From assembly GCA_029785825.1 (NCBI GenBank), contig JAFLYY010000001.1, positions 1-64,000 on the forward strand: 64,000 bases of DNA, read 5' to 3'. This document shows, one piece after another, positions 1 to 8,120 of the stretch. Source of the stretch: Nitrososphaerota archaeon (lineage in GTDB: Archaea; Thermoproteota; Nitrososphaeria; Nitrososphaerales; Gagatemarchaeaceae). Position 1 is the first letter of the stretch, and every line of letters starts with the position of its first letter. The translations under genes were made by a program, and so were the position numbers. The notes beneath the pieces are model-generated. The model saw nothing but the letters and a program-made list of their open reading frames with translations. It had not been told where the DNA came from and did not search any database.

Positions 1-420
<420 letters not shown>

Positions 421-438
421 CCCAACGCAGGATGAGTG

Positions 439-491
439 ACGCCCGGCGGAGGCGCAATGAACCCTATGCACGGCGATAAGGCCTTGGGTGT
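439..491 (+). repeat. Dispersed hairpin repeat, copy R1
   Basis: First of seven copies of a short element with the core GGAGGCGCAATGAACCCTAT (447-466) followed by GCACGG. The left arm at 439-446 (ACGCCCGG) can pair with the right arm at 484-491 (TTGGGTGT) using G-T wobbles. Inner pairs are ACCC (460-463) with GGGT. It begins about 20 nt after the 23S rRNA. Its right edge touches the TATA-like box (490-497) of the next gene. See R2-R7 and the findings. Confidence 0.7.
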
Positions 492-521
492 TATATCTGG
501 CCCGAGCAACATTACCAATGT

Positions 522-1142
522 TTGACCCATTATTTTCTAGCAGTTCTACTCAATAAGGACAATGGCACTAACTTCAAAGAGAAAGCCGAGGAGCTACTGG
601 CGCCATACGACGAACAACTGAAGGGCGTTGAACACGAAGAAACTTGCTACTGCGTCGGACGGGAGGCAAGACGGAATGCCTACAACGCTGCCCGAGACAG
701 GTTCGGTTCGCATAAAGCTTCTATCGAATCTCTCGACTATGCGATGAAGACCTTCGAGTCGGACCCCAAAAGATCGTCTCCTGACTCCAAGTGCGAGTTC
801 TGCCTCGGAACAGGGAAGTGCAAGACCGTCTACAATCCCAAGGGGGAGTGGGACTGGTGGCGGGTCGGGGGACGATGGGACGGTGCGATTCAGGGCAAAC
901 CTCAGGACTACGATGGGCACGGGAATGTCTTCGGCGAAGGACACCTGGAGCACAACATCTCGACTCCAAAGTTCATGCTGGACCACGACATCATTCCTGC
1001 GGCGATAGTCACCCCCGACGGCGTCTGGCACGAGGAAGACTTCGAGAACTTCGAAGGCTGGGCACGATGGTCAGTAAGAGCCAAGTCAATTCTCTCGAAC
1101 AACCTCGAAACACTTGCGGTGGGCATTGACATTCACAAGTAG
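522..1142 (+). CDS. Phage/plasmid-type conserved hypothetical with a CxxCxGTGxC zinc knuckle
   Basis: The 206-residue protein has no firm functional assignment. Visible features are a hydrophobic N-terminus (HYFLAVLL), a single DnaJ-like zinc-knuckle motif CEFCLGTGKC at about residues 91-100, and an aromatic block WDWWRVGGRWDG at about 110-121. The combination of this block with a single knuckle resembles uncharacterised proteins of phages, plasmids and gene cassettes, as far as I recall. The TTG start at 522 is chosen because a TATA-like GTTATATC (490-497) lies about 28 nt upstream, suggesting a leaderless transcript. The stop codon is followed within 3 nt by repeat R2. Base composition is less GC-rich than the core genes. 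The function is unknown. Confidence 0.75.
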   Translation: MTHYFLAVLLNKDNGTNFKEKAEELLAPYDEQLKGVEHEETCYCVGREARRNAYNAARDRFGSHKASIESLDYAMKTFESDPKRSSPDSKCEFCLGTGKCKTVYNPKGEWDWWRVGGRWDGAIQGKPQDYDGHGNVFGEGHLEHNISTPKFMLDHDIIPAAIVTPDGVWHEEDFENFEGWARWSVRAKSILSNNLETLAVGIDIHK

Positions 1143-1144
1143 TC

Positions 1145-1190
1145 ACCGACGGAGGCGCAATGATCCCACGTGCGGCGAAATGCCGCGGGT
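1145..1190 (+). repeat. Dispersed hairpin repeat, copy R2
   Basis: The core GGAGGCGCAATGATCCCACG (1151-1170) matches R1. The left arm ACCGACGG (1145-1152) pairs at 6 of 8 positions with CCGCGGGT (1183-1190). An inner perfect 5-bp hairpin GCGGC-gaaat-GCCGC is at 1172-1186. The copy begins 2 nt after the stop codon of the upstream plus-strand gene and overlaps a tRNA-like 3' end on the other strand. Confidence 0.7.
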
Positions 1191-1206
1191 CGGATTCGAA
1201 CCGGCT
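1181..1206 (-). other. tRNA-like 3' fragment (T-arm plus acceptor strand)
   Basis: On the minus strand the segment reads as a T-arm with the loop TTCGAAT flanked by GG and CC, then CCGCGGC and a discriminator A. It looks like the last third of a tRNA gene. I could not find a matching 5' acceptor strand (GCCGCGG) at tRNA distance, nor a 7-nt anticodon loop with a good stem, so it is not called a tRNA. It could be a remnant left by integration at a tRNA 3' end, or chance similarity within repeat R2. Confidence 0.35.
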
Positions 1207-1262
1207 ACACTCATTCTAGCTCAACCTCCCAGAGTCACAAGATTCCGGCCGTGTGGACGCCC

Positions 1263-1712
1263 TCACTCGATTATCTTCTGCGATCGCAGCTCGCGGAGGA
1301 CCTTCTCGACCATGGGGTCCGTCACCCAGGGCTTCGAGACCCTCAGCGCCCCCGGCAGGTCCCTATCGTTTATCCCGCCTGGTGAGTCTTTCAGCGCGAT
1401 GGCCGCCGACGCCACCTCTATCCAGCCGTCGCTGTTGTCCATGAACCAATCCAGCTTAGACAGGATGCCAGGGTCTAGGTCTGCTTCGCCTCCTGGCTTG
1501 GCGTCGTAGTACCACTGCGCGAGGGTCGGCGAGTAAGGGCCGTGGATGTAAAGGCTGAACCCGAGGTCAGAGAAGGGCTTGACCCCAAGGTGCTTGAGGA
1601 GGAAGGCAGACTTCTGGAGCCTGAACCTAGCTGAAAAATCATCGTCAATGGCTCTCCCTGTCATCCCTAGGTGCTTCATCAGCCAGCCGACCGGTACTTC
1701 GCTCTTTGGCAT
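1263..1712 (-). CDS. SocA/YwgA-like (Panacea-type) small protein
   Basis: The 149-residue protein has a central block of the kind RLQKSAFLL then YIHGPYSPTLAQWYYD (about residues 30-67). This resembles the YwgA/SocA-like family found in toxin-antitoxin and phage-related contexts. The assignment rests on motif resemblance only. The reading frame is open upstream to 1808, but the ATG at 1712 is preferred because GGAGG sits 6-7 nt before it on the minus strand. The gene points towards R2, and its stop is about 60 nt from the tRNA-like fragment. No toxin gene is recognised next to it. A plain hypothetical protein is the alternative. Confidence 0.65.
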   Translation of the reverse strand: MPKSEVPVGWLMKHLGMTGRAIDDDFSARFRLQKSAFLLKHLGVKPFSDLGFSLYIHGPYSPTLAQWYYDAKPGGEADLDPGILSKLDWFMDNSDGWIEVASAAIALKDSPGGINDRDLPGALRVSKPWVTDPMVEKVLRELRSQKIIE

Positions 1713-2083
1713 CAGAAACCTCCAGGACACTTTCGTCCGTCTCCGGTACTTAAGAGGGGCAGCCGAAACCGGCGGTCTGAAAGGGGAGGTGTAGATGGAA
1801 GTGTTCAATGACGAGAGCTTGGGTTTGGAGCGCCTCGGCCACCGACTATCTGTCCTCCTTCAAAGATGGGAAAACCGACGAAAGAGGGGAGGCTGAGGGT
1901 CTGGGAGAAAAGGCGATTCAAGCACTGCCGAAGTCGGCCTACGAGACCCTTGTTTCCAGGCTCAAAAAGCCGCGTGCCCTGGGAGCGAAGAAACCTGCGA
2001 AGGTCTCACGCAGCAACAGACGCCAGACCAGGTCCCTTTTTCCGCATCGTCCAACGAGTCACCCTTCGGTCTAGCCGCTTTCT
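1713..2083. other. Intergenic stretch with no convincing gene
   Basis: About 370 nt. A plus-strand ATG at 1796 opens only a 33-codon reading frame. The neighbouring frame then stays open with protein-like composition up to about 2070. This could be a small gene broken by a frameshift or a chance open frame. I see no RNA gene or strong promoter here. Confidence 0.4.
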
Positions 2084-2662
2084 TCAGAGGTTGTCCCGAG
2101 GTCCAGCCTCGACCAGCTTGCTGTATTCTTCCCTGAGCCATCGGGCAAGATGCTCATCAAAGTCCATCAAGGCGCGCACGCTCTGTCTAACCAGTTCCCC
2201 GTCAGCGGAGGCTACCCTTAACTCGACTGAAATCAAGCCGCTATCTCCCCCGACGAAGTTGGCGCTGACAGAATACTTCTTGTTGACATCTGTTAGCGCC
2301 CGGTCCGCCTCGTCGAGGAGAGCCACTATCCCAGGGATTTGCTTCTCAAACTTGTGGCGAACGCCTTTATCCACAAGGTTAGGCACCGCCTTTCCCAGCC
2401 TCTTTCGTCCAACCTGCTCGGGATAGTCGAACTCGATTCTCTTCCTTACATCGAGGAACACCGAGGTCTCTAGTGTCAGCACCCGGCCCTTCTCTGAAGC
2501 GTTGTCTATCCATCCTTTTCCTTCCCCGAGGGGAAGGTGGACTAACCATGAAGAACCGTCTTTATGAACGAGGTCCGAAGTCTGTTTCAGGACGTACCTG
2601 TCGCCCGTCTCTTCTTCGAGCAACCGTTTGACGGTTTCGCCGTCTACAACCTGCTTCTGCAA
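2084..2662 (-). CDS. Hypothetical protein, third gene of the HerA-like operon
   Basis: The 192-residue protein has no family I recognise. It is charged and soluble-looking, without signal peptide or membrane segment. The N-terminal part (MQKQVVDGETVKRLLEEETG) looks helical, and the C-terminal third (about 110-185) is also rich in helix-forming residues. It starts 3 nt after the stop of the long acidic protein upstream, so translational coupling within one operon is likely. Its presence directly after an ATPase and a nuclease-like protein suggests an accessory or specificity role, which is inference only. Confidence 0.75.
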   Translation of the reverse strand: MQKQVVDGETVKRLLEEETGDRYVLKQTSDLVHKDGSSWLVHLPLGEGKGWIDNASEKGRVLTLETSVFLDVRKRIEFDYPEQVGRKRLGKAVPNLVDKGVRHKFEKQIPGIVALLDEADRALTDVNKKYSVSANFVGGDSGLISVELRVASADGELVRQSVRALMDFDEHLARWLREEYSKLVEAGPRDNL

Positions 2663-2665
2663 CTT

Positions 2666-4735
2666 CTAGGCCCTCCTAGATTTAACGTATTTGAGGTATA
2701 TAACACCCCTGCCCTCTTTGTACGACCAATGAATCTCCATCGCGACCCCTCCAGCTATACCTCTTCCAATTTTCTCCTCTAGCATCGCTAGTCGTTTCTC
2801 GTTCCCGAGTATTGCATTAACATCAGCTTCGCCCCTCGCTAGGCCTTTGTACGACTCCTTCCAGTGTTTGACCATTACAAGGACGGCTTGTTCATCTTTC
2901 TTGCAGATTAGATCGGGACCCTTCCTCTCGGAAATATGTGTCCTGGAGAAGATTGGCTCCCCAACGGGCTCCTTCGATACTATCTCGAACCCAGATTTTC
3001 GGAGCGTAATCTCTGCCACAGACTGCCCTATGTCTCCAATGTGAACCCGCCTCTCGCTTTTGGACGAAGCCATCCGCCAGTATTCCCACGCTGCCGTTTG
3101 ATTACTAGGCGAGAGCTCAATCTTCACCATTCGGGTCGAAAAGTCCAAGGGCTTGGCGATTCTCACGCCAGCTGAATCCATCTCCACCTTGTGAATTTCG
3201 GGGGGCAGGCGTTCGAGCTTACCCTCCGCAGGAACCAGTTTTACATGTGGGAACCGGTCACTTGTGGTCCGTCTGTACTCGAATTTGTATGAGTTTCCCT
3301 CGGCCCTGATTGACTGGACTTGCGAATGATCTCGCAAGCGGAAGTCGAATCCTTCGGAAGACTTGGCGATTTTCACTTGTCCCGCACCTACAAGTTCTCC
3401 GTCCAAGACCGCTTTTCCTTCACGAGTCCTGAGAGCGAAGCTGTCGAACTTCAACTCGCCACGCTCAATTCCTAACGAGAGGCGCCCTTCGGTCTCCACC
3501 AGTCGGGTGTTCTCCAGCCCCATGGGCGGGTTCTTGTTGTACTCTCTCGCGAATGACTGGGGGAGAAGAGACTCAATACTGCTGACTCTTACCTCCTCTC
3601 CAACTTCGACTCCAATGTGGCGCAGGTCTATGTACGTCTTCTGTTGCCTGGGGGTGTGACTGCAGTAAAGGACGTAGTCCGAGGACTCATTCTCTCTCAC
3701 CAGGACGACCGCAAACACGTTTTCTTTCGAGTCTTTGGGGAACTCGGACCCCTGAACGACCAGCATTGGCGACCCCATATGCTCAACAACTTGCCTAATC
3801 GCGGTGGGCTCGAACTCGCGTTCCGCACGAGCTGCCGCACCATCACTTTCACGAGGCGGCCCACGCTCCTGTTGAATCATCGCAAGTTGACTGCCCTCTT
3901 GATTATAGCGCGCCACCCCGTCAGCAGGGTACTGTAGAGGGAGAGATGTGCCTCCTTTGTCCTCGACTACAGTGGTGGCGTTGCCTTTGGAGATTGCACC
4001 GACTTCTCGTTCAGAGTCACCGGGCATGGTTACCTGAATCGCACTCGCAGCAAGCGTCCCTTCCGACTGTAAACGCTGCAAACTTTGATTTTCCCCTTCA
4101 GAAGGACCAGGGCTCCCAACTTCGCTGGGCTTCGTTTGCTCGGTGATTACGAAATGGTCGTCGTTCTTGACGTGCACCTCGACAGCCTTCGGCGCTTCGG
4201 TTTCTCTAGTAATCTCGGTCTTCTCTTCGTCTGGCTTTGCCTGCTCCGTGGGGTTCTCTGTTGCATCTCTGGTACCTGTTATGGTCCCGGCTTCCTTACC
4301 CTCGGTAGTGTCCGACCCAGGTGCTTCTTTGCCGCCCTCCGACGTCGCTTCCTTGTCTGAGCTGTCCGAACCCTTCGATTCCGCTTCCGACCCCTCTTCG
4401 CTCTCGGCCTTCCCCTCAGACCCGGCCTCCATCTCCTCCTTCGGCAGGTTGTACAGCTGGCCCTCGGGGATGTCCTCGCTCAGCCCCTCCGGCCCGTACT
4501 CATCGACGACCTGCCGCCTGAACTCCTCTAGGTCTTCCTCCGTCAGGCGGTCCGCGCCTTCCTTCTCGTCTTCCGGAAGCGGAGCCGCCACCTCCTTCTC
4601 GTCCCCCTCTTTCACCCTCAGGGCCTCGTCCGACTCCCCTGCGCCTTCATCAGCGAGCTCCTTCCTGAACTCCTCGAGATCCCCGTCCCTCGGACCCTTC
4701 TCGTCGTCCTCGGGCCTCTCCGACCCTTCACCCAC
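2666..4735 (-). CDS. Long acidic protein with restriction-endonuclease-like C-terminal domain
   Basis: The protein has 689 residues. Residues 1 to about 220 are highly acidic and low-complexity (Glu, Asp, Ser, Gly). They contain two copies of a DLEEFR motif (near 19 and 68) with matching followers, so the tail carries an internal repeat. The middle (about 300-570) looks like a beta-rich folded domain. The C-terminus has GPDLI (about 606-610) and, 12 residues further, VLVMVKHWKE. This pattern fits a PD-(D/E)xK fold (G-x-D, then E-x-K) of restriction endonuclease-like proteins, but the usual Glu before x-K is replaced by Met, so catalysis is doubtful. It overlaps the ATPase gene upstream by 8 nt and almost touches the small gene downstream. 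Function in DNA binding or processing with the ATPase is inferred. Confidence 0.8.
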   Translation of the reverse strand: MGEGSERPEDDEKGPRDGDLEEFRKELADEGAGESDEALRVKEGDEKEVAAPLPEDEKEGADRLTEEDLEEFRRQVVDEYGPEGLSEDIPEGQLYNLPKEEMEAGSEGKAESEEGSEAESKGSDSSDKEATSEGGKEAPGSDTTEGKEAGTITGTRDATENPTEQAKPDEEKTEITRETEAPKAVEVHVKNDDHFVITEQTKPSEVGSPGPSEGENQSLQRLQSEGTLAASAIQVTMPGDSEREVGAISKGNATTVVEDKGGTSLPLQYPADGVARYNQEGSQLAMIQQERGPPRESDGAAARAEREFEPTAIRQVVEHMGSPMLVVQGSEFPKDSKENVFAVVLVRENESSDYVLYCSHTPRQQKTYIDLRHIGVEVGEEVRVSSIESLLPQSFAREYNKNPPMGLENTRLVETEGRLSLGIERGELKFDSFALRTREGKAVLDGELVGAGQVKIAKSSEGFDFRLRDHSQVQSIRAEGNSYKFEYRRTTSDRFPHVKLVPAEGKLERLPPEIHKVEMDSAGVRIAKPLDFSTRMVKIELSPSNQTAAWEYWRMASSKSERRVHIGDIGQSVAEITLRKSGFEIVSKEPVGEPIFSRTHISERKGPDLICKKDEQAVLVMVKHWKESYKGLARGEADVNAILGNEKRLAMLEEKIGRGIAGGVAMEIHWSYKEGRGVIYLKYVKSRRA

Positions 4736-7433
4736 GGGCTACGGCCTCCAACTCCCTCCTGAACAGCCGCGGGAACTTCGCCCTCCGCTCGGCGTCGAAG
4801 GGGAGGTAGCGGGCCGTGGCCAGGGAAAGCATCTTCGTCGCCGCCTCGACCTGCCCCTCCCTGTCCCGGCTGAACCTGCTCGCGCTCAGCATCAGGAACG
4901 ACCCGAGGAGCTCCCCCTTCCCCGTCCTCGCCCAGATGCGGTACATCTCGAGGAACGGCTTCCTGAACCCCGCCGAGTCCACCAGCTCCCGCATCGCCTC
5001 CTCGGCGCCTCGCTCCCCCTCGCCGGGCGGGTTCCTCAGATAGAACCCGGCCATCCGGGTCCGCACGTCGTCGTCCGAAGCCTCCCTGATCCCCAGCCTG
5101 GCCACGGCGTCGTCCACCTCGACCCTGAAGGGGACCGGATGCCCCTCGACGCTCACCACCGCCTCCCCGGGCATGAGGGCCGTCAGGACCGCCGACTGCT
5201 CTCGCGTCGCGTTCATGGCCCCGGCCATCACCTTCCTGTCGTCGTAGGAGGCCACGCGGTGGACCATCTTGGTCGCGGTGTTCTTTATCGCGTCGGGGAG
5301 TATCTTCGTCGGTATCTGCTCCACCACCGCCAGCCCCTCACCGAAGGCCCTCAGCTCGGCTAACATGTTCCCGAACCGCTCCGCCAGTATCCGCCTGGGG
5401 TCCGTCGACTCGGGGTCTCCCTTCTCGGTAGAAAGCCTCGGCAGGAGCCTGTGGGCCTCCTCCACGAGGGTGAGGTGCTTCAGGTGGCGGGACGGGCCGC
5501 TGGCCTGCACGAACCCGGCCACGTTCATCAGGAGGAGCGAAGCGACGAACGCCTTCTCCTCATCGCTGGCGAGCCCCCAAAGCTCTACCACCGTCGGCCC
5601 GCTCAAAATCTCCCCTAGCGGGGTGGATGCCCGCGCCCCGAAGAGCGGCCCCTTGGTCCCTTCCGTGAGGCTGTGTAGTCTGACGCCGATGGCCGCCTCG
5701 ATGTCCATGGTCACCCTGGGCTCGTACCCAAGCTCCCTCACGACCCTCGCCGCCTGCGCCTTCACGTCCTCCAATGTCACCGGCCGCCCCTCCCTCCCGG
5801 AGGCGAGGTCCCATCCGCACGCGTTGTACGCCGCGGCGAAGACCCGGGGGATGACGTACTGCACGGGAGAGTAGGCGACGAACGACCCGTTCCAGACGGC
5901 CACCAGGTTGTCCAAGTGGGCCTGGGGGCTCACCCCCGGTGGCGGTTCGAAGATGTTCAGCCTGAGGGGGGCGGCGCCCTCGACCCCGGCAGTGAAGACC
6001 CTGAGCCCAGGCACAGCTTCCATGAGGTTCCTGTACTCCGACTTCGCAGGCTCCACAACCAGGAAGGGGACCCGCAGCCTGTCCAGCTGGACCAGGAGGC
6101 CGAGGCACGAAGTGGTCTTGCCGGAGCCAGTCATCCCCGTGACGAAGAGGTGCTTCGCCAGCTGGTCGAGAGGCATCCGCACCGCCTGGCCCGTCTTCCC
6201 GGAGACTGAGACGACCTCGCCGAGGACCACCTCCCCCTGGGTGGCTGCGGGCGCCTGGAACTCGGCCGACGGGGCGACTTTCATCCCCAGGGGGACCTGG
6301 GGGACCCAGAGGTAGGGGGCAGCCTCGGCCGGAGTCATCAGAGCGGAGGGGTGCCAGGTGGACCTGTCGGAGGCTCTCGGGCGCCGGACCCTCAGGCCGT
6401 CGATCTTCCTCTGGCTCGAGAGGGCCCCGGCGAGGACATCGGCAGCGCGGGCGGCGGTGGACGGATCTCCGGCCGAGACCTGGACCGACACCCTGACGGG
6501 TCTCCTCGCCAGCAGGCGCTCCAGACCCCTCACAGAGTCCTCGAGCCTGACTTGGTTCGGATGGTCGACTACAGTGGTGGTCCTGTCGTCGTCGGCCTGC
6601 TGATACCCCGAGCCTTCGGCGAGCTTCCTCTGTCCTCTGGCGGCGAGCCACCTGGAAGCGGGGTTGACCCATCCGGGGGAGAGCCTGATGCTGTAGCTCC
6701 CGTCGAGCCGGTTCTCCACGAAGAACCTGGCGAGGGGACCGAGAGGGTCGGGGGCGAGCGCGGGGATGCCGTCGACCGACACGGAGTAGGCCTCCACTGA
6801 CGCATGGAGCTCAGCGGCTTCGGCCCCGAACTCGGGGAGCTGGGACTTCGCTACCCTCAGCAGATCCGGGAGGCGCACTGCGGCGTCTTTGCCGGTGACA
6901 AGGAAGAGTATTCTGCCCGAGCCTCCGGAGAACTCGAGCCTCATCTCCACCGGGGCGCCTGTCTCGGCCAGGGTCTGGCTGAGGCGCTGGAACCTCAGCA
7001 GGGTCTCCTTCGGGTCGCTCTTCCTGGGGTCGAGATAGCGGAGGGGGACCTTGGTGAGCTCGACGCAGGGAACTGCTCCGGGGCTCTTCGGGCGCGAGGC
7101 GAACAGCTGAGAGGCAGGACCCCCGACCTTCTCGGCGGCGTCTCTGAGGATCCTAGGGAAGGCCCCCAGGGCCAGCAACGCCACCCCCAGCCCTCCGAAT
7201 ACGAGCGGGGAGAATGTGCCCCCCTCGACGACCGCGACCACGGAGAGGACGAGGAAGAAGGCACCCGCGCGGGCCATCCCCCTCGACGGGCCCAGGGCTG
7301 CGGGCCGGCTCTGCCTCTCTGACCACCACTTGTAGAGGAGGACCAGGAGAATCGGGACCCCGACCACCAGAGCCCCAACGTCCAAACACCAGAGGGCGAA
7401 GAGGAGCGCCAGGGCGTTGAGCTTCCACCCCAT
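4728..7433 (-). CDS. Membrane-anchored HerA/VirB4-type (DUF87) DNA-translocating ATPase
   Basis: The protein has 901 residues. Hydrophobic segments at about 4-34 and 54-92 predict an N-terminal membrane anchor. A soluble region (100-400) follows, then the RecA-like motor: Walker A GMTGSGKTT at 433-441, Walker B LTLVEEAH at 654-661, and conserved QIPTKI near 706 and NTATKMVHR near 718. HerA/FtsK/VirB4 family members pump DNA or protein through hexameric rings. Membrane-anchored versions occur in conjugation and in archaeal DNA-import systems such as CedB, while soluble HerA pairs with NurA nuclease or with defence effectors. It is the first gene of a three-gene operon (ATPase, nuclease-like, small protein). 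No NurA or Mre11 is present. The ATG at 7433 has a GGTGG run about 8 nt upstream. A TATA-like TTATAA lies 55 nt upstream. Confidence 0.9.
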   Translation of the reverse strand: MGWKLNALALLFALWCLDVGALVVGVPILLVLLYKWWSERQSRPAALGPSRGMARAGAFFLVLSVVAVVEGGTFSPLVFGGLGVALLALGAFPRILRDAAEKVGGPASQLFASRPKSPGAVPCVELTKVPLRYLDPRKSDPKETLLRFQRLSQTLAETGAPVEMRLEFSGGSGRILFLVTGKDAAVRLPDLLRVAKSQLPEFGAEAAELHASVEAYSVSVDGIPALAPDPLGPLARFFVENRLDGSYSIRLSPGWVNPASRWLAARGQRKLAEGSGYQQADDDRTTTVVDHPNQVRLEDSVRGLERLLARRPVRVSVQVSAGDPSTAARAADVLAGALSSQRKIDGLRVRRPRASDRSTWHPSALMTPAEAAPYLWVPQVPLGMKVAPSAEFQAPAATQGEVVLGEVVSVSGKTGQAVRMPLDQLAKHLFVTGMTGSGKTTSCLGLLVQLDRLRVPFLVVEPAKSEYRNLMEAVPGLRVFTAGVEGAAPLRLNIFEPPPGVSPQAHLDNLVAVWNGSFVAYSPVQYVIPRVFAAAYNACGWDLASGREGRPVTLEDVKAQAARVVRELGYEPRVTMDIEAAIGVRLHSLTEGTKGPLFGARASTPLGEILSGPTVVELWGLASDEEKAFVASLLLMNVAGFVQASGPSRHLKHLTLVEEAHRLLPRLSTEKGDPESTDPRRILAERFGNMLAELRAFGEGLAVVEQIPTKILPDAIKNTATKMVHRVASYDDRKVMAGAMNATREQSAVLTALMPGEAVVSVEGHPVPFRVEVDDAVARLGIREASDDDVRTRMAGFYLRNPPGEGERGAEEAMRELVDSAGFRKPFLEMYRIWARTGKGELLGSFLMLSASRFSRDREGQVEAATKMLSLATARYLPFDAERRAKFPRLFRRELEAVARG

Positions 7434-7487
7434 CAGGCGCCACCCGCCGGAGGTCCCCGAGTCATCGACTGTGAGGTCGTCCCCGAG

Positions 7488-7493
7488 TTATAA
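7488..7493 (-). promoter_or_regulatory. TATA-like box of the HerA-like operon
   Basis: TTATAA is an AT-rich island in GC-rich sequence, 55 nt upstream of the ATPase start. Initiation about 25 nt downstream would give a leader of roughly 30 nt carrying the GGTGG ribosome-binding run. Confidence 0.55.
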
Positions 7494-7653
7494 TGACTGA
7501 CGCACAACTTGTGCTCTCAAGTTGTGAACTTTTGCAGGAGCGCAGCCATGAGACGGCGAGGGGAGGTCAGACCGCTTTTCATAACACCCTCGGACCGGGT
7601 CTAGTTCATCCTCGGGACGAGGCATTCCCGGTGGAAGAGCAAACCCCATCCAC

Positions 7654-7674
7654 GATAACCAAGCCAAGGTTATT
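7654..7674. other. Inverted repeat upstream of the 7705 gene
   Basis: GATAACC (7654-7660) and GGTTATT (7668-7674) form a 6-7 bp stem with a 7-nt loop. It overlaps the TATA-like GTTATTCA (about 7669-7676) that lies 30 nt before the TTG start at 7705. It could be an operator covering the promoter or a terminator for leftward transcripts. Confidence 0.35.
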
Positions 7675-7704
7675 CAACTACAAGACAAAGGCTAGTGATA
7701 CAAA

Positions 7705-8067
7705 TTGCCGATCGAGGTCAAGTACGAACCATTCAAGGAACTCGTCATCAAGGATCACACTTACGAGCCAAACGCCGAGAAACTTGCTTCACTGGTCGCG
7801 CCTGCGATTGCAGTTGGCGCCCAAGCATACCTCCAATGGGCTGATGGGGTGGTGTACGTCCCATCTACTGCTCCTCCTGACGTTCAGTACGACGAATTAC
7901 TGGAGGGCAAAGTAATCTGGCTAGGAGTAACGTTCGCACCTATGCCCAAGTTCGCCTCACTAATCAAAGTCGGTGGAATCGAGGTCCCGGTCATCGACGT
8001 TTCGAAGAGTGAATTGAGCGTAGCCGCAGCCAAGTGGTTGAAGAACCAAATGCTCCAGGCGCATTGA
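7705..8067 (+). CDS. Small hypothetical cassette protein
   Basis: The 120-residue protein belongs to no family I recognise. It contains a conserved-looking core with a tryptophan-rich strand (YLQWADGVVYVPS, about 42-54) and a hydrophobic strand KVIWLGVTFAPMPKF. There is no signal peptide and no transmembrane helix. The TTG start at 7705 fits a TATA-like box about 30 nt upstream. Repeat R3 starts 3 nt after the stop codon, the same arrangement as for the genes ending at 1142 and 10425. It may be an immunity or antitoxin-like small protein, but nothing in the sequence shows this. Confidence 0.65.
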   Translation: MPIEVKYEPFKELVIKDHTYEPNAEKLASLVAPAIAVGAQAYLQWADGVVYVPSTAPPDVQYDELLEGKVIWLGVTFAPMPKFASLIKVGGIEVPVIDVSKSELSVAAAKWLKNQMLQAH

Positions 8068-8070
8068 ATT

Positions 8071-8105
8071 CTCTGCGGCGCATAATGCCCTTGGTTTCCG
8101 ACCGA
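8071..8105 (+). repeat. Dispersed hairpin repeat, divergent copy R3
   Basis: GGCGCATAATGCCC (8077-8090) aligns with the core GGCGCAATGAACCC of R1, with small indels. It sits 3 nt after a plus-strand stop codon. It is the weakest of the seven copies, and the downstream arm is not clear. Confidence 0.45.
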
Positions 8106-8120
8106 CCGTTCAAACGTATA

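Noticed and set aside
421-520. 5S rRNA gene directly after the 23S rRNA
   Set aside because: There is no 5S-like conserved sequence. The space holds repeat R1 and a promoter.
1175-1260. A complete tRNA gene on the minus strand
   Set aside because: Only the T-arm and 3' acceptor strand are present. There is no matching 5' acceptor strand and no acceptable 7-nt anticodon loop with stem.
4143-5363. Long plus-strand open frame (406 codons) opposite the ATPase/acidic protein genes
   Set aside because: Its composition is low-complexity Ser/Pro/Arg and mirrors the acidic tail on the other strand. It is a shadow of the real genes.
5560-6672. 370-codon minus-strand frame inside the ATPase gene
   Set aside because: It is a frame-shifted shadow of the ATPase, with Arg/Gly/Pro-rich composition and no motifs.
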